A stretch of 64,000 nucleotides of DNA from Paralvinella palmiformis (GCA_025642065.1 JAODUP010000187.1:208501-272500); one strand, 5' to 3'; positions 1 to 13,635 are shown, counted from the stretch's first letter. Notes: generated from the sequence alone by a model not told the origin. Made by a program: numbers and translations.

Positions 1-400
1 TTAGTATAGTTTAGACAAACTTGAATATTACTTACAGATAAGACGCTAATATATTAATATAACAACAAACTGAATGGCTAGTCTATACGTTTACTTTCGG
101 ATATTGACAATAAAACTGTAAAAGGTTATATACATTTACTGACTTGGATCTATAACATGTAGACCTAGATTATACATGAAAAGTTGCCACTCTGGATTCA
201 GTCCCCTGAAGAATCGTCCAGAGTTTGGATTCACGGTTAGAGATTCTCTGTGTCTGTGCTTTATTGTACACGGCCACGCACGCACGCACGCATTCAAGGC
301 CCCATTCTCCAGTATCAAAGGATATTTAATTTAACCACATCAGATATCTTATGAACCCTAAATCCATACTAATTATCAGCATTTTCCATTTGGTATGACC

Positions 401-438
401 CCCCCCACACACACACACACTATATCATTCGTGTAATG

Positions 439-477
<39 letters not shown>
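401..477. repeat. Fold-back microsatellite: (CA)n, hairpin, (TA)n, (TG)n
   Basis: (AC) at 406-420 is followed by TATATCATT, a CGTGT loop, AATGATATA and then (TA) and (TG) to 477. The whole block is close to a self-complementary hairpin of more than 25 bases per arm. Confidence 0.85.
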
Positions 478-761
478 CTGTAGTCAGTTTATTATAAACA
501 CCATTAACCAAGTTTCCATCAATGATATCATAAACCATAAAAATCACTACCTATCTACTAATAAATAATAATAAGGGAACTTATAGTCTCTACCTCTCCC
601 TAGTGTATGATAACAAACGTCTACTCTTAGACGTCTGATAGACGGCTAACAGGTGTAACCCCTTTCTAACAGAAACTTCACCACAAACAATAAGTAAAGC
701 AAAAAATTTACGCTAAACTGTGTAAAGTCTAGACAAGCTTACGTCATCACTTCACCAGGGA

Positions 762-798
762 GGGGGGGGGGGTACCCCATCCTTAACACCCCCCCCCC
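762..798. repeat. G11 run facing C10 run
   Basis: An 11-G run at 762-772 and a 10-C run at 789-798 are separated by 16 bases. This could form a GC hairpin or a G-quadruplex/i-motif pair and is a likely site of assembly or length error. Confidence 0.85.
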
Positions 799-933
799 AA
801 CACCGTCATGGCCTTATGGCAGGTATTTTGTATAAATCTGTCAAGGCATCTATCACATGTCATCAGTCTGTGTCATTAATCCAGGTAGCCATTATATTTG
901 CTGGTAGACTCTGACCCAAGAATTTTCTGCGAG

Positions 934-960
934 TACGCGTGCGCGCGCGCGCACACACAC
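934..960. repeat. (CG)n/(CA)n alternating tract
   Basis: ACGCGTGCGCGCGCGCGCAC then (AC) is a strictly alternating purine-pyrimidine tract with Z-DNA potential. Confidence 0.85.
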
Positions 961-1550
961 AGAAAGAGAGAATTCATATCATCCTGGCTCTAACTTATAA
1001 CCAGCAATAATCTGAAATACCTCAGTTACATTTTTTGTTAAAGGCTTATTAATACAAGGAAAGAATGGAATAAGGGGAAAGAAACACCAACAAAACAAAT
1101 ATAAAAAAACTTATATAGACCACGAATAAACAATAATGTCAAATAGACACATCAATCATAAAAGATACTCCCCAAACCTGACATATTGTATAAATGTGAA
1201 ATATCCACTTTGAAAACCCATTACACTAATATTCTACTAACTATACTTAAAATTTTCCATTTCTGAAGCCGAAATATTTCTGTAGACTGTGTGTTTGCAA
1301 TAGAAAGGACATCATTATTAACCCAAAAAAGAGGAAAAACAAAACAAGTTTGTCAGGCTTGTCTTTGAAGAAATAGACTTTTTTGGTTGGTAAGTGCTAA
1401 GACAACAAGAAAACCGGAAGTCAGTGGGGGTTCCCCGGATAACGTTAATTGAGGATTTTCATCTTTGATACATTATATGGTACTTAATTACAATACTGAA
1501 TTAATGAAAAGGCGCAGCCACGCGCGATAACACGTGCGCGCCCGCACTCA

Positions 1551-1600
1551 CTCACTCAGAGAGAGAGAGAGGAGAGAGTTATAAATAATAATAATAATAA
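1551..1600. repeat. (GA)n and (AAT)n simple repeats
   Basis: Interrupted (GA) runs to 1576 and are followed by (AAT) units near 1585-1600. Confidence 0.8.
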
Positions 1601-1720
1601 ACACTGTCCCCTTCAACTAGTTTGAATCAGGGTTAATTATTATTAATTAAAAGCTTTATTCTGTTAGACTGATCACTTTAGCATTAGACATTTCATCTCC
1701 AGTGAATGATAACCACAGTG

Positions 1721-1775
1721 GTGATGATGATATTGATGATGATGATGATGATGCCCAGATGGATGATAATGATGT
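1721..1775. repeat. (GAT)n repeat
   Basis: Imperfect GAT/GAA-type trinucleotides fill this stretch. The minus-strand open frame over it (serine-rich) is a repeat translation. Confidence 0.85.
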
Positions 1776-2458
1776 CAATATTGATACTAATGGTGATAAC
1801 TGCCATATTAATCTGTTAACACTTAAGTTTAGCAATATATACACTGTCCATGGCAATATGTATCGATCTAGAATCTAGCAAGTAAATACTTGAAAATAAG
1901 AAAAGCCATAAATTATCAACACATATCCACACATACACAAATACATATACACACGCAGCATCATATCTAATACACAATCATTCACCTTGCACCATAGACC
2001 TATATTTAGGCATCCAACTATCAAACAGAAAGAACACACAAACTATTCAAAACTCTTTCAGAGTCACCCGAAACACTTCCTCAATTCAACCCCAAGCAGT
2101 AAAAAAAACCACGGAGCTCTCTCCCTCACTGAAAGGCAACCCTAATTTTTGACCAGGTGGTCCGCGGGTAAAATACTGGCCAGTGTTTAAGGGGCCACCC
2201 ACTGGCCCAAGTTGCCCCTCTTGCATACAAGTAATCCCCCCCCCCAATGGGAGTTTCTACAACCCATTAAAAGGGACTCACGTATTAGACCCAAGCTTTG
2301 CCATATGTCAGAGGAGCCGGCTGATAGTTAAGCACAAACCATGTTTATATTGTGGTATAACGAATTGCCTAGGGGCTAGCTATAGCCTTAGAAATGATTT
2401 AAAGTGGAACCCACAACATGACCCCTGATCTCTAGCTTTGAATGGCATGATCTTCTCA

Positions 2459-2481
2459 ACACACACACACACACACACACA
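2459..2481. repeat. (CA)n microsatellite
   Basis: About eleven clean CA units. Confidence 0.9.
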
Positions 2482-4430
2482 TCATTAGATTTGACCCGTC
2501 CACACAGACGCCGAATCATATTAAAGTGACACCTATCGGCACACAGCGTACTTTATGTCACCAACAAATATCAGACCCTTAAATATGTCTCAGACATGTT
2601 CAAGTTCGAATGGAGATCTAATCGGGTACCTTCTAGCGTCTGAACAATGTGCGTAACAGATCCAATCACGAAGCCCGCAGTCTTCGCGGGAAAAGAAAAC
2701 AATTCGAAATGGAGTTCTTCATGCGGCTGCAGGATTCAGGGTCGACGTAAACCCTTTTGTTAAAATATACGACATACGGAAGGAGGTTGGTCTGAGCAAC
2801 CAACCAACAAAAAACCGAACTTTTACACAACGTCAAGTATCTAATTATCACATGAATATGCATGACGCATAATACTTTCGACCGACTAGACAAACATATT
2901 TCTTCCATCTGCCATCTGTTTTATATCCTATCGTTTCATCTAGAATAAGCCTGGAGACCGAAATGCTAACACAAATTCTCGGTCGCTAGTTAACTGACGA
3001 GGACGTGTTGGAATATCAATGAAAGTGTACCCAGCTAACACGGCGGGCATATGGTGAGGGTTAGAACTGGTGACCACGATAAGGTGCCATAATAAAGACC
3101 GACATTCCTAAGAGACTTATCGCGAAGACATATTTATGTAAGATAACCCCTCAAATCAAATAATGACTTGCACTTGAAAAACTTTGCTGTCTTATGTTGA
3201 CATGTTGGCTCATCCTGAACTCGATGGCGCTGGTCACCGAGGAACTGAAAGGCAGCTTTCCCTGAACCTTGTTCACCTTAACCAAAACAAAATGACAAAT
3301 TTAATCTTCAATCATTAGTCCGTACGAGGGAGGCATATATTGGTTGTCAGCACCAGTGTCAGTCGTGTCATGGCTACCTTTTATCGTTATGTCTAATACC
3401 ACTCAGTGTGACCGTCTTATACTATAGTCAGCGTATATCAGTGAAGTCACCTAACTACCTCCCGTCATTGAATATGGTAAACAAATCAGTTAATAATGAA
3501 AATGGGGCATCGTTACTGACAGGCCATGACTGATTAACAATAATGGTATACTGATGGCAGCAGGCAAGAGAATTGTCATACCATCACTTTTCATATAAAT
3601 ACCCATTTGTCAAATATTCTCACTTCATCAAGTTTTGGCTCTGTCAGATACTGACAATCGCAATTCATCTTTAAGAAACTTAAATATTTTTCATTTCAAT
3701 TGAATTCATTATTTAGCTGATAATATAATAACACGATATTAAATGAACGTGCAACAATGAACTGATTTATTGTTTGCCGTAGTACAATGCCATAAATCCC
3801 CAGAAATGTTATCTCATTTGTTGTCATGACCTGAACTGGTAGCGTATGGAACGTGCAGCACTGAACAATAATATCAACTCCTTCGGGTCAACAACATCTG
3901 ATGGGATCTATGTCTCATTGCTTGAAGAAAGCTTAACAAGTCACCAAGGATTAACGCCCAAGTCTGTTAACAACCGTTGAATCTCGGTCAGTTTTTCACT
4001 TACTATGTATAACACGAGAAAGACAAAATTAGAAATAACTCACTATAATTAGCCCTATAAATGTTCCTGTTGTTGTGAACAGCCACTCACCAACGAATAT
4101 TTTGGTTTCCCAGTTATACTTTTTAAAATTCTATTTCCTATTGTTTTATTTCATAACCAATATTAAATACTAAAATGGCAAACAAGAGTGAGTGTTTTAA
4201 ATATAGTGTTTACTATGTAGAGGGGGGTGATTCCTGGGAACGAGACATAATACGGGATGTAGTAGATTTGTTTTTAATTGTTAACTGCTATTAGGATTGA
4301 TCTTTGCGATGCTCCAAAGGAATGTCATTGTCTCTTTCCACAGGACGGCGTATAGAATCAACTTTACAAAATAAATAACGTCCATACTGTAGGAAATAAT
4401 TATAGCAGAGAAAAAAACATAACCTCTCTC

Positions 4431-4433
<3 letters not shown>

Positions 4434-4488
<55 letters not shown>
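4434..4488. repeat. Long (CA)27 microsatellite
   Basis: About 27 uninterrupted CA units; this is the longest pure CA tract in the window. The minus-strand frames reading poly Val-Cys over it are not genes. Confidence 0.95.
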
Positions 4489-4490
<2 letters not shown>

Positions 4491-6254
4491 CCCAGTTTTA
4501 ACGGAATCACACAGCATTAGCTAAACAAGCTTGGATACATTGAATTGAGGCAGCAGTTCAAAGCTTAATCAGGGTAAATATCCAAGATCCGGCGTTGACA
4601 AATATTTACCTCTAATCTGAAATCACCCAGCCAGTAACAAGTCCATTGACTAGAAGGTGGGTAAGAGGGGGTGGACGTAGGTTCTGTATGATGGCTGCAC
4701 TAAACAGATGGCGGTGCTTCAAAGTAAAGAAATACATTTCCCACAGCCATTAACCTCTGGACTAGACCATCAGTATACAAATTAATTTGCATTCTGTTGT
4801 TGGTGTTTATGAAAGGCTAATGTTAGTATTTTAATTTCATGACTTAATGATCAGGGGAAAACGGTAATCTTAACGATCCTCCCTAATCACATAACTAGTG
4901 CCCAGTGGCAGGGACTAACAAACACACACACGTTCACTAATACACATATCCTTAGTTCAATCAATCGGGAAAGTATCTGAATATGGAGGAGATTCATTCA
5001 GAACTTGCCATTTGTTATCCCTATTCAGCCAAAAGAACGCCAGTAAAAATGCCCCTTCACACATTGGGACTATCAATTTTTCCATGTTACAAGTTTAGAC
5101 GCCACCTTTAACAGAACAAATTTATCGATCTGTGGAAGCCATAGACATGTGAATCATAACATAAAACCATCATTATGACAGACGGTATAACCTCTGTTGG
5201 TGATATCACAATTAGTACTCAGTTATGTAATATTGAAATCAACATTAGGTTATTATATACTGACACAGTTAGTCTCCATATCAGAGAGATGAAGTTGTCG
5301 TATTATTATTTGATTTCTTTTATTTACATCACAGTATCGTCACCAATAAAAGCTTTCTCTCACATGAAGTTGACAGCTGCGTCACAAACCACACTAAGCT
5401 CTGCCTCACAAAATACACTACCTAGGCATATGAGATAACAATAACAGCTGTCACCAGCTGTCATCAATGTTACTGTCTAGAAAATAAGCTGACATTATGT
5501 GATGGATTTATAGACAAGTGTTCAATGTTTAATCCCAACAAAACATATAGTAACATAATTATTTCATCTATGAATAATATAATGCATATCTTGTTATTCT
5601 CCACTGTTGCTGATGTTGTTGTTGCAATAGGTCCTTTTGTTACAGTTGTTGTCAGTTGGGTTAGTTTGATCTTTTCATAGAAAACAGATAACCTTTAAAA
5701 GCGACTTTAATAGTAAACATGATTTCATAAGCTCACTGTTAAAACTATAATTTGAATAGATTCGTAAGCAACGTGTACAACTGGATATCTAATTAATAAG
5801 TGACATTTTTCCACCTCAGTATTGATGATACCTGGGATTGTCAAGGAAAACCAACACAAAACAAACACAGGTAACACTAGAACCAGGTCTACAGAGCGTA
5901 GTAAAATGGCTAACACCAATATTGGATGGGACAACTAAGTATCTTCTTATTTGTTTCAGATTGTATAATAACGTGTAATTATTGCTCAAAGATTACAGAT
6001 CATCATAAAGATAATGGTTAAAGGTCCATCAGCTAATTAGGTATCATCTGATCATATTAATACTTTACTGATGCCACCCAACTACTTACCCTTGTCCTAA
6101 AATCATTTAAAACCACCCACTTTCTTAGCCATCCCTTATAACCACCCATCATTTCCAATAACATCTGACCACTTAACTCTGATGTAAGGCTTATATCCTG
6201 ATAGATTCATTACAGTCATAACTCAATCCTGAATAATCTCTCATTACTTAAAGA

Positions 6255-6420
6255 GATGAATAATCTTAACTAAACATTTTGTTAAATGAACAGTGTTAAG
6301 TAAACAGCTCCCAGTGAACATTTCAGTGAATACTTTTGATTGGACATCTAAGGGGAACACTACTGAGTGGACACTTGAGGGAATACATTTTGAATGATAT
6401 CCTTGAGTAAGAATTTTCAG
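6255..6420. repeat. Very old tandem repeat, unit about 14 bp
   Basis: Variants of AGTGGACACTTGAG and AGTGAACATTTC follow each other about ten times between 6285 and 6410. The periodic look is clear but identity between units is low. Confidence 0.45.
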
Positions 6421-7683
6421 AAAGCCAGTACAGATAGAAGCCACTCGCTGTCATGACAGTCAGAGCTTAATAGTCACATTTATCAAGAGAAAAATCTTCA
6501 GTGACAAATCAGGCAAAACAAGTGTACAATTGCTTCATGGCTACCTGACACAGAACAGGTACATTGTCAAGTGATCATTCCACCTGGAGATCTGTCGTCT
6601 CACATACAATTAGAGAGCAACTGTAAAGGTTGGATGTGACCGAGCACCTGAGGGCAAATTCATTGGCAGCCAGTAGTGACATATATTCTGTAAGCCAGAA
6701 TACAAACACGACAATGTCACACTTGACACATCCTTGCTACATCCATACGTTGTGAGCAAGAGATGTGACCACATCAGATGGAATGTGTACTGGGGATTTG
6801 TTGCTTTCGTACTTAGTATTACTAGATCGTCTGCGGCCATAATACTACAATACACAGACAGACACACTGTGAATGTCTACTGGACCTACAACCGCCCGGA
6901 AGTCTATGATTGGGTCCATATAAAATGTTTTTAGATTGGATATCAACCAACCCACTTTGTAATAAGGCCAATTAGGATTTCATGTGATTAAGTTTAGTTA
7001 ACAACGGTCAAATAACAAGCAAACGAAATGGGTTACATTCATTTTAGCACCGGTGTTTATTTTAAGCTGTTGTCAGTAAATTAGGTTAAAATCAGTGATG
7101 TGCTGAGAGAATAGACTCATCAAAAAGAACATAAGCATTAAACACAAGGGATGACCACCTGTTATCTATCTATAGAGCACGGTAATCAGTTTAAAAATAC
7201 ACCACAGTCGCAAAATCAGTGGCATCCAGGAAAATACTTGTATCGTGATTACGTCTGTCTGTCTGAATATATTTGACTATGGATACCGAAAACCCGCCAA
7301 AATCTATGTGAGAGGTATTCACAAGCTGGTGGTAATACCTCAATAACGCTGCAGTAACATAGGAGTAACGATATACATGGTCCCAGACCCACTGAGTTCT
7401 CTTTAAGTGTACACAAGTAACACAGAGACAAATCTATTTTTAAAAGTTCACTTAAAATTAGATTTGTTTTTAGGGCCGGATTTTTTTATGGGATGAAAAT
7501 TTGTATGTTTGTTATTTTTCGAGTACACAACTCATCTGTCTGTGCCCAAGTGAAACGTCAAGACTGGGCATCTAGCAAGCTGTACACCCTTAATGTATGG
7601 GGAAGGTTGTTCCGGATACAAGAAATAAAATTTTCTCTCATGATGTGGGAGCACCAAGTACACGACAACAACAGTTCTGTGTG

Positions 7684-7862
7684 TTTGTGCGCGCGTGTGT
7701 GTGTGCTTATTAAATTGTTTGTGGGAATAATCAAGGGATTTTTTTAATGTACTGCAAAAACAAACATTATCTCTCAAAGTGAATTACGCTGCAATATTTG
7801 AATAATGTAAAATAACACACACACACACACACGCACGCACGCACGCACACGCACGCATGCAC
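7684..7862. repeat. GT/GC tract and (CACG)n tract
   Basis: Alternating GCGCGTGTGTGTGTG lies at 7688-7704. (CA) then (CGCA) units run from 7815 to about 7860. Ordinary AT-rich sequence separates them. Confidence 0.8.
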
Positions 7863-9299
7863 AAACACATAATAAAATAATTGGAAAAATCTACTCTTAT
7901 GCATATATTATAACAATAACGACAGCTATTTTTTGTTTGAACTTATGCCAAAAATAGGTTAAAATAATTTTTTTAAATGGTCGTTTTCTACTGCTATGCA
8001 GAAAATAGCACCCCATTAAACCAGAATAAAATCTGATTATTTAATTAATGTAGCATACTGCCCAATGGAGATTAATAATTATATAAACTATACAGTTTAT
8101 ATAGTTGTAGATTAGGATGGCTGACCCATCATCAGTTTTGGTTGATGAAGAACAAATAACATAATGAGAGGAATAAGGCCATATCATCTCAACCATCAGA
8201 TATAAAAATATTATTAATGCCCTTTGTGGCCATTTTCTTCATCAGATGGTGACATTTCAATCATAATTAGTATTCACCACAGACATTATTAGCATAATAA
8301 TTAGAATAAACCATTCATAGATGTCTATACAATGATAAAAACGACATTAATTGATGTTTAGAAACTTAACAGTCAGTTGACTAGATGCATATATTATTTA
8401 TAACTATTTGGTAGAATATCCATTCCTTTTAATACTTTGGACCACATCAAACCAGTTTGATCTTACTAACTATTAATCTACTCAACTTATCTGTCAATGT
8501 CATGACCTTTGACTCTGGGTTCAAATAAAGACTGACCACTGTTGTTAGTATAGATGTCTAAATTGCTATTGTGTCTGATAGTATCACAGTTGGTGGCATG
8601 TAGTAGATCCTAGACTTGTGTGAAACAGATTATGGCTTCTAAACCATGGAGGGGGGGGGGTAATTTTCATGTGCATGGGTGCATAGGTGCCTGGTAGACC
8701 ACAGTTCAAATCATTGTTTACCTAGGAGATGGGATGGGATGGCTTAGTAAATGTGTGAGCTGCACACCTGACAGTCACTAGTAAGTCAATCGGCACATTA
8801 TAATATGACCTGAAACAAAAATCTGACGGTCTGCTGGCGCAAGGACAAGTCGCTTTGTAAACAAAGGTCAACTGAATGACGAAATCAATTGAATAAATAC
8901 CACAGAAACGTATGCTTATTTACCTGGCATCTTGTAAGAGGAATCAGAGGAATAATATCACAAAGTGATAATCTGTAGTACAGCTGCTGACTGAAAACAC
9001 TGAGCCAACTCTTATAGTGTATTACACTGATTCATGGATAGTATCCTGGCTATACATTATGATCCCATCATGACCGAATGTTTGGATGTGTTATATCTAG
9101 AGTGCTCTAGTAGAAAGAAATAATTAAATAATACTTTTGTATGACATTCTTTGAAAAAACATCACACTGTGAGTGCAAATATAATAATTGCTTCTGTAAT
9201 AACGTGATAATTATAAACATAAACATTATTTGTGTCTTATGAACTCATAGAAAGAATCTGAATTAAAATAATGGTATTCATTTATTAATATAAACAACT

Positions 9300-9332
9300 C
9301 TCTCTGTGTGTGTGTGTGTGTGTGTGTGTGCA
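9300..9332. repeat. (TG)n microsatellite
   Basis: About twelve TG units after a short TCTC run. Confidence 0.9.
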
Positions 9333-9702
9333 TGTGCAAGCACACACTTGTGAATTTAATTCTATCTGTAATTCTACCAAAATAACCTACACCAGAGAGG
9401 CATGGACACACACTGCATTCACTTGAACCAATCTACTCTCTGAATGAATCAAGACGTGTTTCCTATTAAAAAGAGTTCACCAGATAAACCAACAAATCTC
9501 TGGCAACAATATTTAGTTAGCCTTAAGTCAAAATTAATCTTACTAAAGCAATGGAAATGCGACAATATGCTGTTTGCTTCTGAAGTATCGTATACTGAGG
9601 TCTCTTAACGTGACAAAATCTCTGATCAAAGGTCTGTCCACTTACAACATCTTCACTTGCTAGTCAAATTTATTAATACTTTTCGTATATGAAATAAAAC
9701 GT

Positions 9703-9895
9703 TTTCCAATGGTGCAGTGGTTAAAAAGGAGTGCTAAAAATTCCAGACCATGAGGTCGAATCTGGCTCATACCTGTGTTTGTGGGATATGTTTTCCAAGA
9801 TAATAAACAAAATATCCCCATGACCATATGTCCCAGGTGTGATCAGTGCTCAGACAAAACAACTCAAATCAACCCAGGCCATGCATGAAATAAAT
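9703..9895 (+). mobile_element. SINE family A, copy 1 (tRNA-derived)
   Basis: The head carries a pol III A-box-like TGGTGCAGTGGTTA at about 9710 and a B-box-like AGGTCGAATCTGG near 9752. These are followed by a body shared with copies at 16.5, 42.3 and 54.6 kb: ATACCTGTGTTTGTGGGAT, then GTCCCAGGTGTGATCAGTG, then ACAAAACAACTCAAATCAA. The shared body outside the tRNA part is what marks it as a repeat family and not a lone tRNA pseudogene. SINEs are copied by a partner LINE; which one is not known here. Confidence 0.75.
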
Positions 9896-9929
9896 ATATT
9901 CGTCAATTATCACAGGATCTGATTTTGTG

Positions 9930-10235
9930 TAAAACTACGTCGTCGTTGTAAATGCTCGTATTTTGGTAGTTTTTGGGTTGTATGACGTAGTAAACGACCA
10001 ATAACTACCAAGAACGACATCTTTTCATGTGATATTTTAATACGTAGTTAAGAACTACATCATAATTGGTCGTGCTAAGTGGTAATAAGTAGTTTTTGGT
10101 CGTGTGACGTCACAAGTAGTATTTTGTCGTGAAAGGTAGTATTTTGATAATGCGATGTCGTAACAAGTTGGGTTAAGTCGTAACAAGTAGTTTTTGGTTA
10201 TGTAACGTTGCAACAATTAATTTCATACTTATATA
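9930..10235. repeat. Motif-dense diverged repeat with GTAGTTTTTGGTCGT words in both senses
   Basis: AGTAGTTTTTGGTCGTGTGA (10088), GGTAGTTTTTGGGTTGTATG (9965), AAGTAGTTTTTGGTTATGTA (10181) and reversed ACGACCAATAACTACC (9994) occur close together. A perfect CRE-type TGACGTCA lies at about 10106. It starts about 35 bases after SINE family A copy 1. It has no coding look; I read it as an old inverted and tandem repeat. Confidence 0.5.
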
Positions 10236-10669
10236 AGTAAGGTTTTCTTTTTGATTTGGTATTTAAGTTACCTGGGAATCATCACCATGCATATATAATA
10301 TGTATTGGTTATCTACTCAGAAGCACACAAACATGTTTAACATGATGGTTACTTCAAAGCTAACAAAAAACTGCCAATTGTGTGCAGTCGGTATCTTTTT
10401 CGGTGTCTTTGCTACTCCTGATGACATATGTGATAGATGTAAGAAGTTAAAAGTGAAGACGATCCAAATCCAGACGTACTACAATAGGATCTCGCCCTTT
10501 TGTTATCAACCACTTAAAACCCATTTTTCATGACAAGATATTTTGACGTGGATGAAATGATGCCAACATTTGAATTCTACCGACTGATAACCTGATTGTC
10601 ATCATCTGACTCTGAAGTTTTCCCCAACTACCGTGGCGACTCTTCGAGCAGAAGCCTCTGTTTCTGTAA

Positions 10670-11100
10670 AGCTGAAGCTGAGATTCCATATACGCGGTAT
10701 ATGTCCGAATGCGGCATGCGATTTGTCCTGCGGCTGCGTATCGATGCGGATACGGCAAACTGGCGGGATTTTAGAGTATTGTTCGAATTTCTCCACATCA
10801 GAATGTAGTTCAAATCTTGGGCATAATGCTGAATAAGCATTCTAAGGCTGTAAAAACAGGATATTGTTTTAATAATAAAAAGCATTTTTGGAATTTATAA
10901 TGTGTAAATCTGTTTTGGGAGACCCACCATCCCCCCTACACATCTGTTAGCTTTTTCTTTGTTGTCTGTATTGCTGTTGTATTGCCATGTTCATAGCATG
11001 AGAGACTGAAAACGCACGGGAACGCACGTTGATATAGAATCAGACAAATCGTATGCCGGATGCCGCATCACGCATACCGCATATATGGAATCTAAGCTTT
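10670..11100. mobile_element. Fold-back (inverted-repeat) element
   Basis: The arm at 10670-10727 (AAGCTGAGATTCCATATACG through GCATGCGATTTGTC) reappears as its reverse complement at 11043-11100, with about 80 percent identity by eye and small gaps. The roughly 315-base centre has GC-rich patches with CGCATGCG- and CGGATACGG-type words. Long inverted arms with no coding capacity fit a fold-back or MITE-like DNA element. I saw no clear target-site duplication. Short open frames here come from the palindromic arms. Confidence 0.55.
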
Positions 11101-13580
11101 AGATTGGAGGCCTAACCGTACGTGGAGATGCGCGCGCAACTGTTTTTGCATCGCTAATGGCGGAATTAGGGGTTGGAGCGATGTATACTGAGCTATCTCA
11201 GTATCTGATTTACAAATTGTCATTAGCAAACATGAAGCATGCGTATTTAATGCCAATGCTAAAGATACGGCAGTTAGATCTGTGCTGTACTTGTAGAACG
11301 GAGCCGGGCAGTAAACGTACAGCTCACGTGTAAAAATCATGGCGCAAAATGTTGCCGTACGTTTAGACTCACGTACGTATACACTTCAGCTTAAAAGTAA
11401 CACTCTGTATAGAGTGAAAACTTTTTTCGGCTGATCTAATTTTTCTCTCACAATAATAAAATCAACGGAAATATATTTTTTTTAATTATTAAATCTAATA
11501 TTAAATTTACTCAACTAAATTTCAATTCAGTTTGGATCAACAAGTCTCTATAGTCTATTATCGCGAAATAATGAAGCACATTCTTTTTAGCAAGGCAAGT
11601 ATTCATCAAATAGGTCTATCGTAAGATCGCTCACAAAGGTATACCATATATTAAGCGTTTTAATGAATGCCAGAATGGCTCGTATGAAAAACAGTAGTCT
11701 ATACAAATTATTTCTTATTTTCAAGACGGTACCAGTACCAAGCCTAGAGTCTAGAAAGAATGAAATGTGTACGAAAGTATCAGACAATTTGGCATAGTAT
11801 ATTGGCTGCTGATGCAAAAAACAAAACAATAAATGAATTAGTTTGCCATGTAAGTTTTGCATATAGCTTGAATTGTTAGGTGTTAGCGCAAAACGTTTGC
11901 ATTATAATGGATGATTTCTTTATATTTGATTTTTTTTACAAATGTATTTTATTACAATAACTAAAATTTGATTTTCCAGGAATATAATGGGAACAGGCTT
12001 AGTTATGGTATCTTAGTGATTTGTTTTGTGCAATTGTAGTACATGATTTTTTTAGTATTCAAATATGAATACTTTGTTCAAAGGTTAAAGAATGACTATT
12101 TTGTGCAAATAATTTATGATGTAGGAATATTTTAATAAACATGTTAATATTTAGGTACTTAATACTTGTTAATTACGGCAATGGGAAGTGTGCTTAATTT
12201 GTGGAACTGGAAAGAGCTAAATTTGTAGAATGTACATAAAGCATGATTTCATGTCCGGGGGAAAACAATTTATCCAATGTCCTAACCATAATTTGAATGA
12301 GCATTTACAACCATGCCCAAGGAGCATTTACCCAGTTGTAAGAGCAAATACTGGGTTAGGCCATTTAATATACCACCGTTTACGATCATATATCTACCTG
12401 TGTACCAGGTAGTATACAATCATGTACGATCGCTTACCATGTTTCACTTAACTAGGGAAAGAACCATATTAAAGTTTTTTAACCTAACTGACAGTTACAA
12501 TAATTGATGCACCATATTAAAATTGCATGTAAATACAATCAAGGCATCCCTAACACATGTTACAAACCATTTCAGATCAAAAGGAGAGAACAAAATAGTA
12601 TAAAAAATCATAAATGAGAAATTAAAAATGAATTATGAAAGATTATTTAGTCAAGTTTGATTTTAGGGTGCCATCTCACTGTCTCCTGCAAAAGGTAATG
12701 ATTTCAGAAGAATAAAATGGGTATTAAACTATAATGATGCATGCGCCACTGATATGTCAGGAAATTTAAAGTGAAACGATTTGGTTATCATCATCGAAAG
12801 AGAGCTCCAATCGAGCTATAATACTTCTGTTTAATCCACACTCTATACATACACAATAGATGATGGCATAAGTAAGGTATATCTCAGTAATTTAAGGACA
12901 TTTCATATTCTAACTGTAATTGTGCATCAAAACAAAAACACTGACTATTTAGACATATATTTATTTACGAACGGGGGGGGGGTCGTCCTTTAACGCAGTG
13001 GTCAAATCTAAAAGCAGTATGGATGTTGGAACATGGAAATCTCAAACAGAGTATCCAGACATCAGGATGTTAGAACAATGAAATGGAAATCCTAAAACAA
13101 CCTGACAAAACATTTATCCCCGTGTTTTAATAACTAATTGTTAACTGAGCAGAAACTAATTACAGTCCATCATATTCAGTCATAACTAAGACAGTGATTA
13201 AGGCTCAGAGTGACATCAATCTCCCCCCCCCCTCATAACATATAGAATGGCACCATCTACTACTCTTTTTGCCAATTTCAGATCTGTTACTTTATTAGTA
13301 TCAGAATGACTAAAGTCATTTAGTATTTGTTGTCCCCTTATTTCACTAAAGGACAGAGTATAAACCGGCAACCCATAGGAGGCATGTAGTTGGTACAAAT
13401 TGGTAAATTGGTGTACAGCTTCACACAGATTATAGAATAATCCATGAATAATTCCACAAATAATAAACCTGACTTGTTAGCTGGATCAGTCTGGACACTA
13501 GCATGTCCTAGACTCAATGTGTCCAGACTGATTGATTTGTGGATCATTCTGTTTATAAATACCACTTCAGTTTTAAAGAG

Positions 13581-13583
<3 letters not shown>

Positions 13584-13627
<44 letters not shown>

Positions 13628-13635
13628 CATACGTA
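13584..13635. repeat. (AT)n microsatellite
   Basis: Interrupted (AT) with TACATA units. Both-strand open frames across it are shadows of the repeat. Confidence 0.9.

Larger units (their letters stand above)
1..4280. other. Non-coding DNA
   Basis: Apart from the simple repeats listed, I see no gene. The 81-codon frame at 2183-2428 has raised GC and a C9 run, matches no family and has no splice-like ends. The remainder is AT-rich and unmarked. Confidence 0.6.
4490..9700. other. Non-coding DNA
   Basis: It contains the old 14-bp repeat and GT/CACG tracts listed separately. A near-palindrome TATAAACTATACAGTTTATA lies at 8084. At 8640-8760 a G10 run is followed by a weak tRNA-B-box-like AGTTCAAATCA. 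I see nothing else. Confidence 0.6.

Noticed and set aside
4281..4517. Frames reading poly Val-Cys over the CA tract
   Set aside because: Pure translation of (CA)n; no unique coding sequence on either side.
8640..8800. tRNA-like SINE head near AGTTCAAATCA
   Set aside because: Only the B box is present; no A box and no family body after it.
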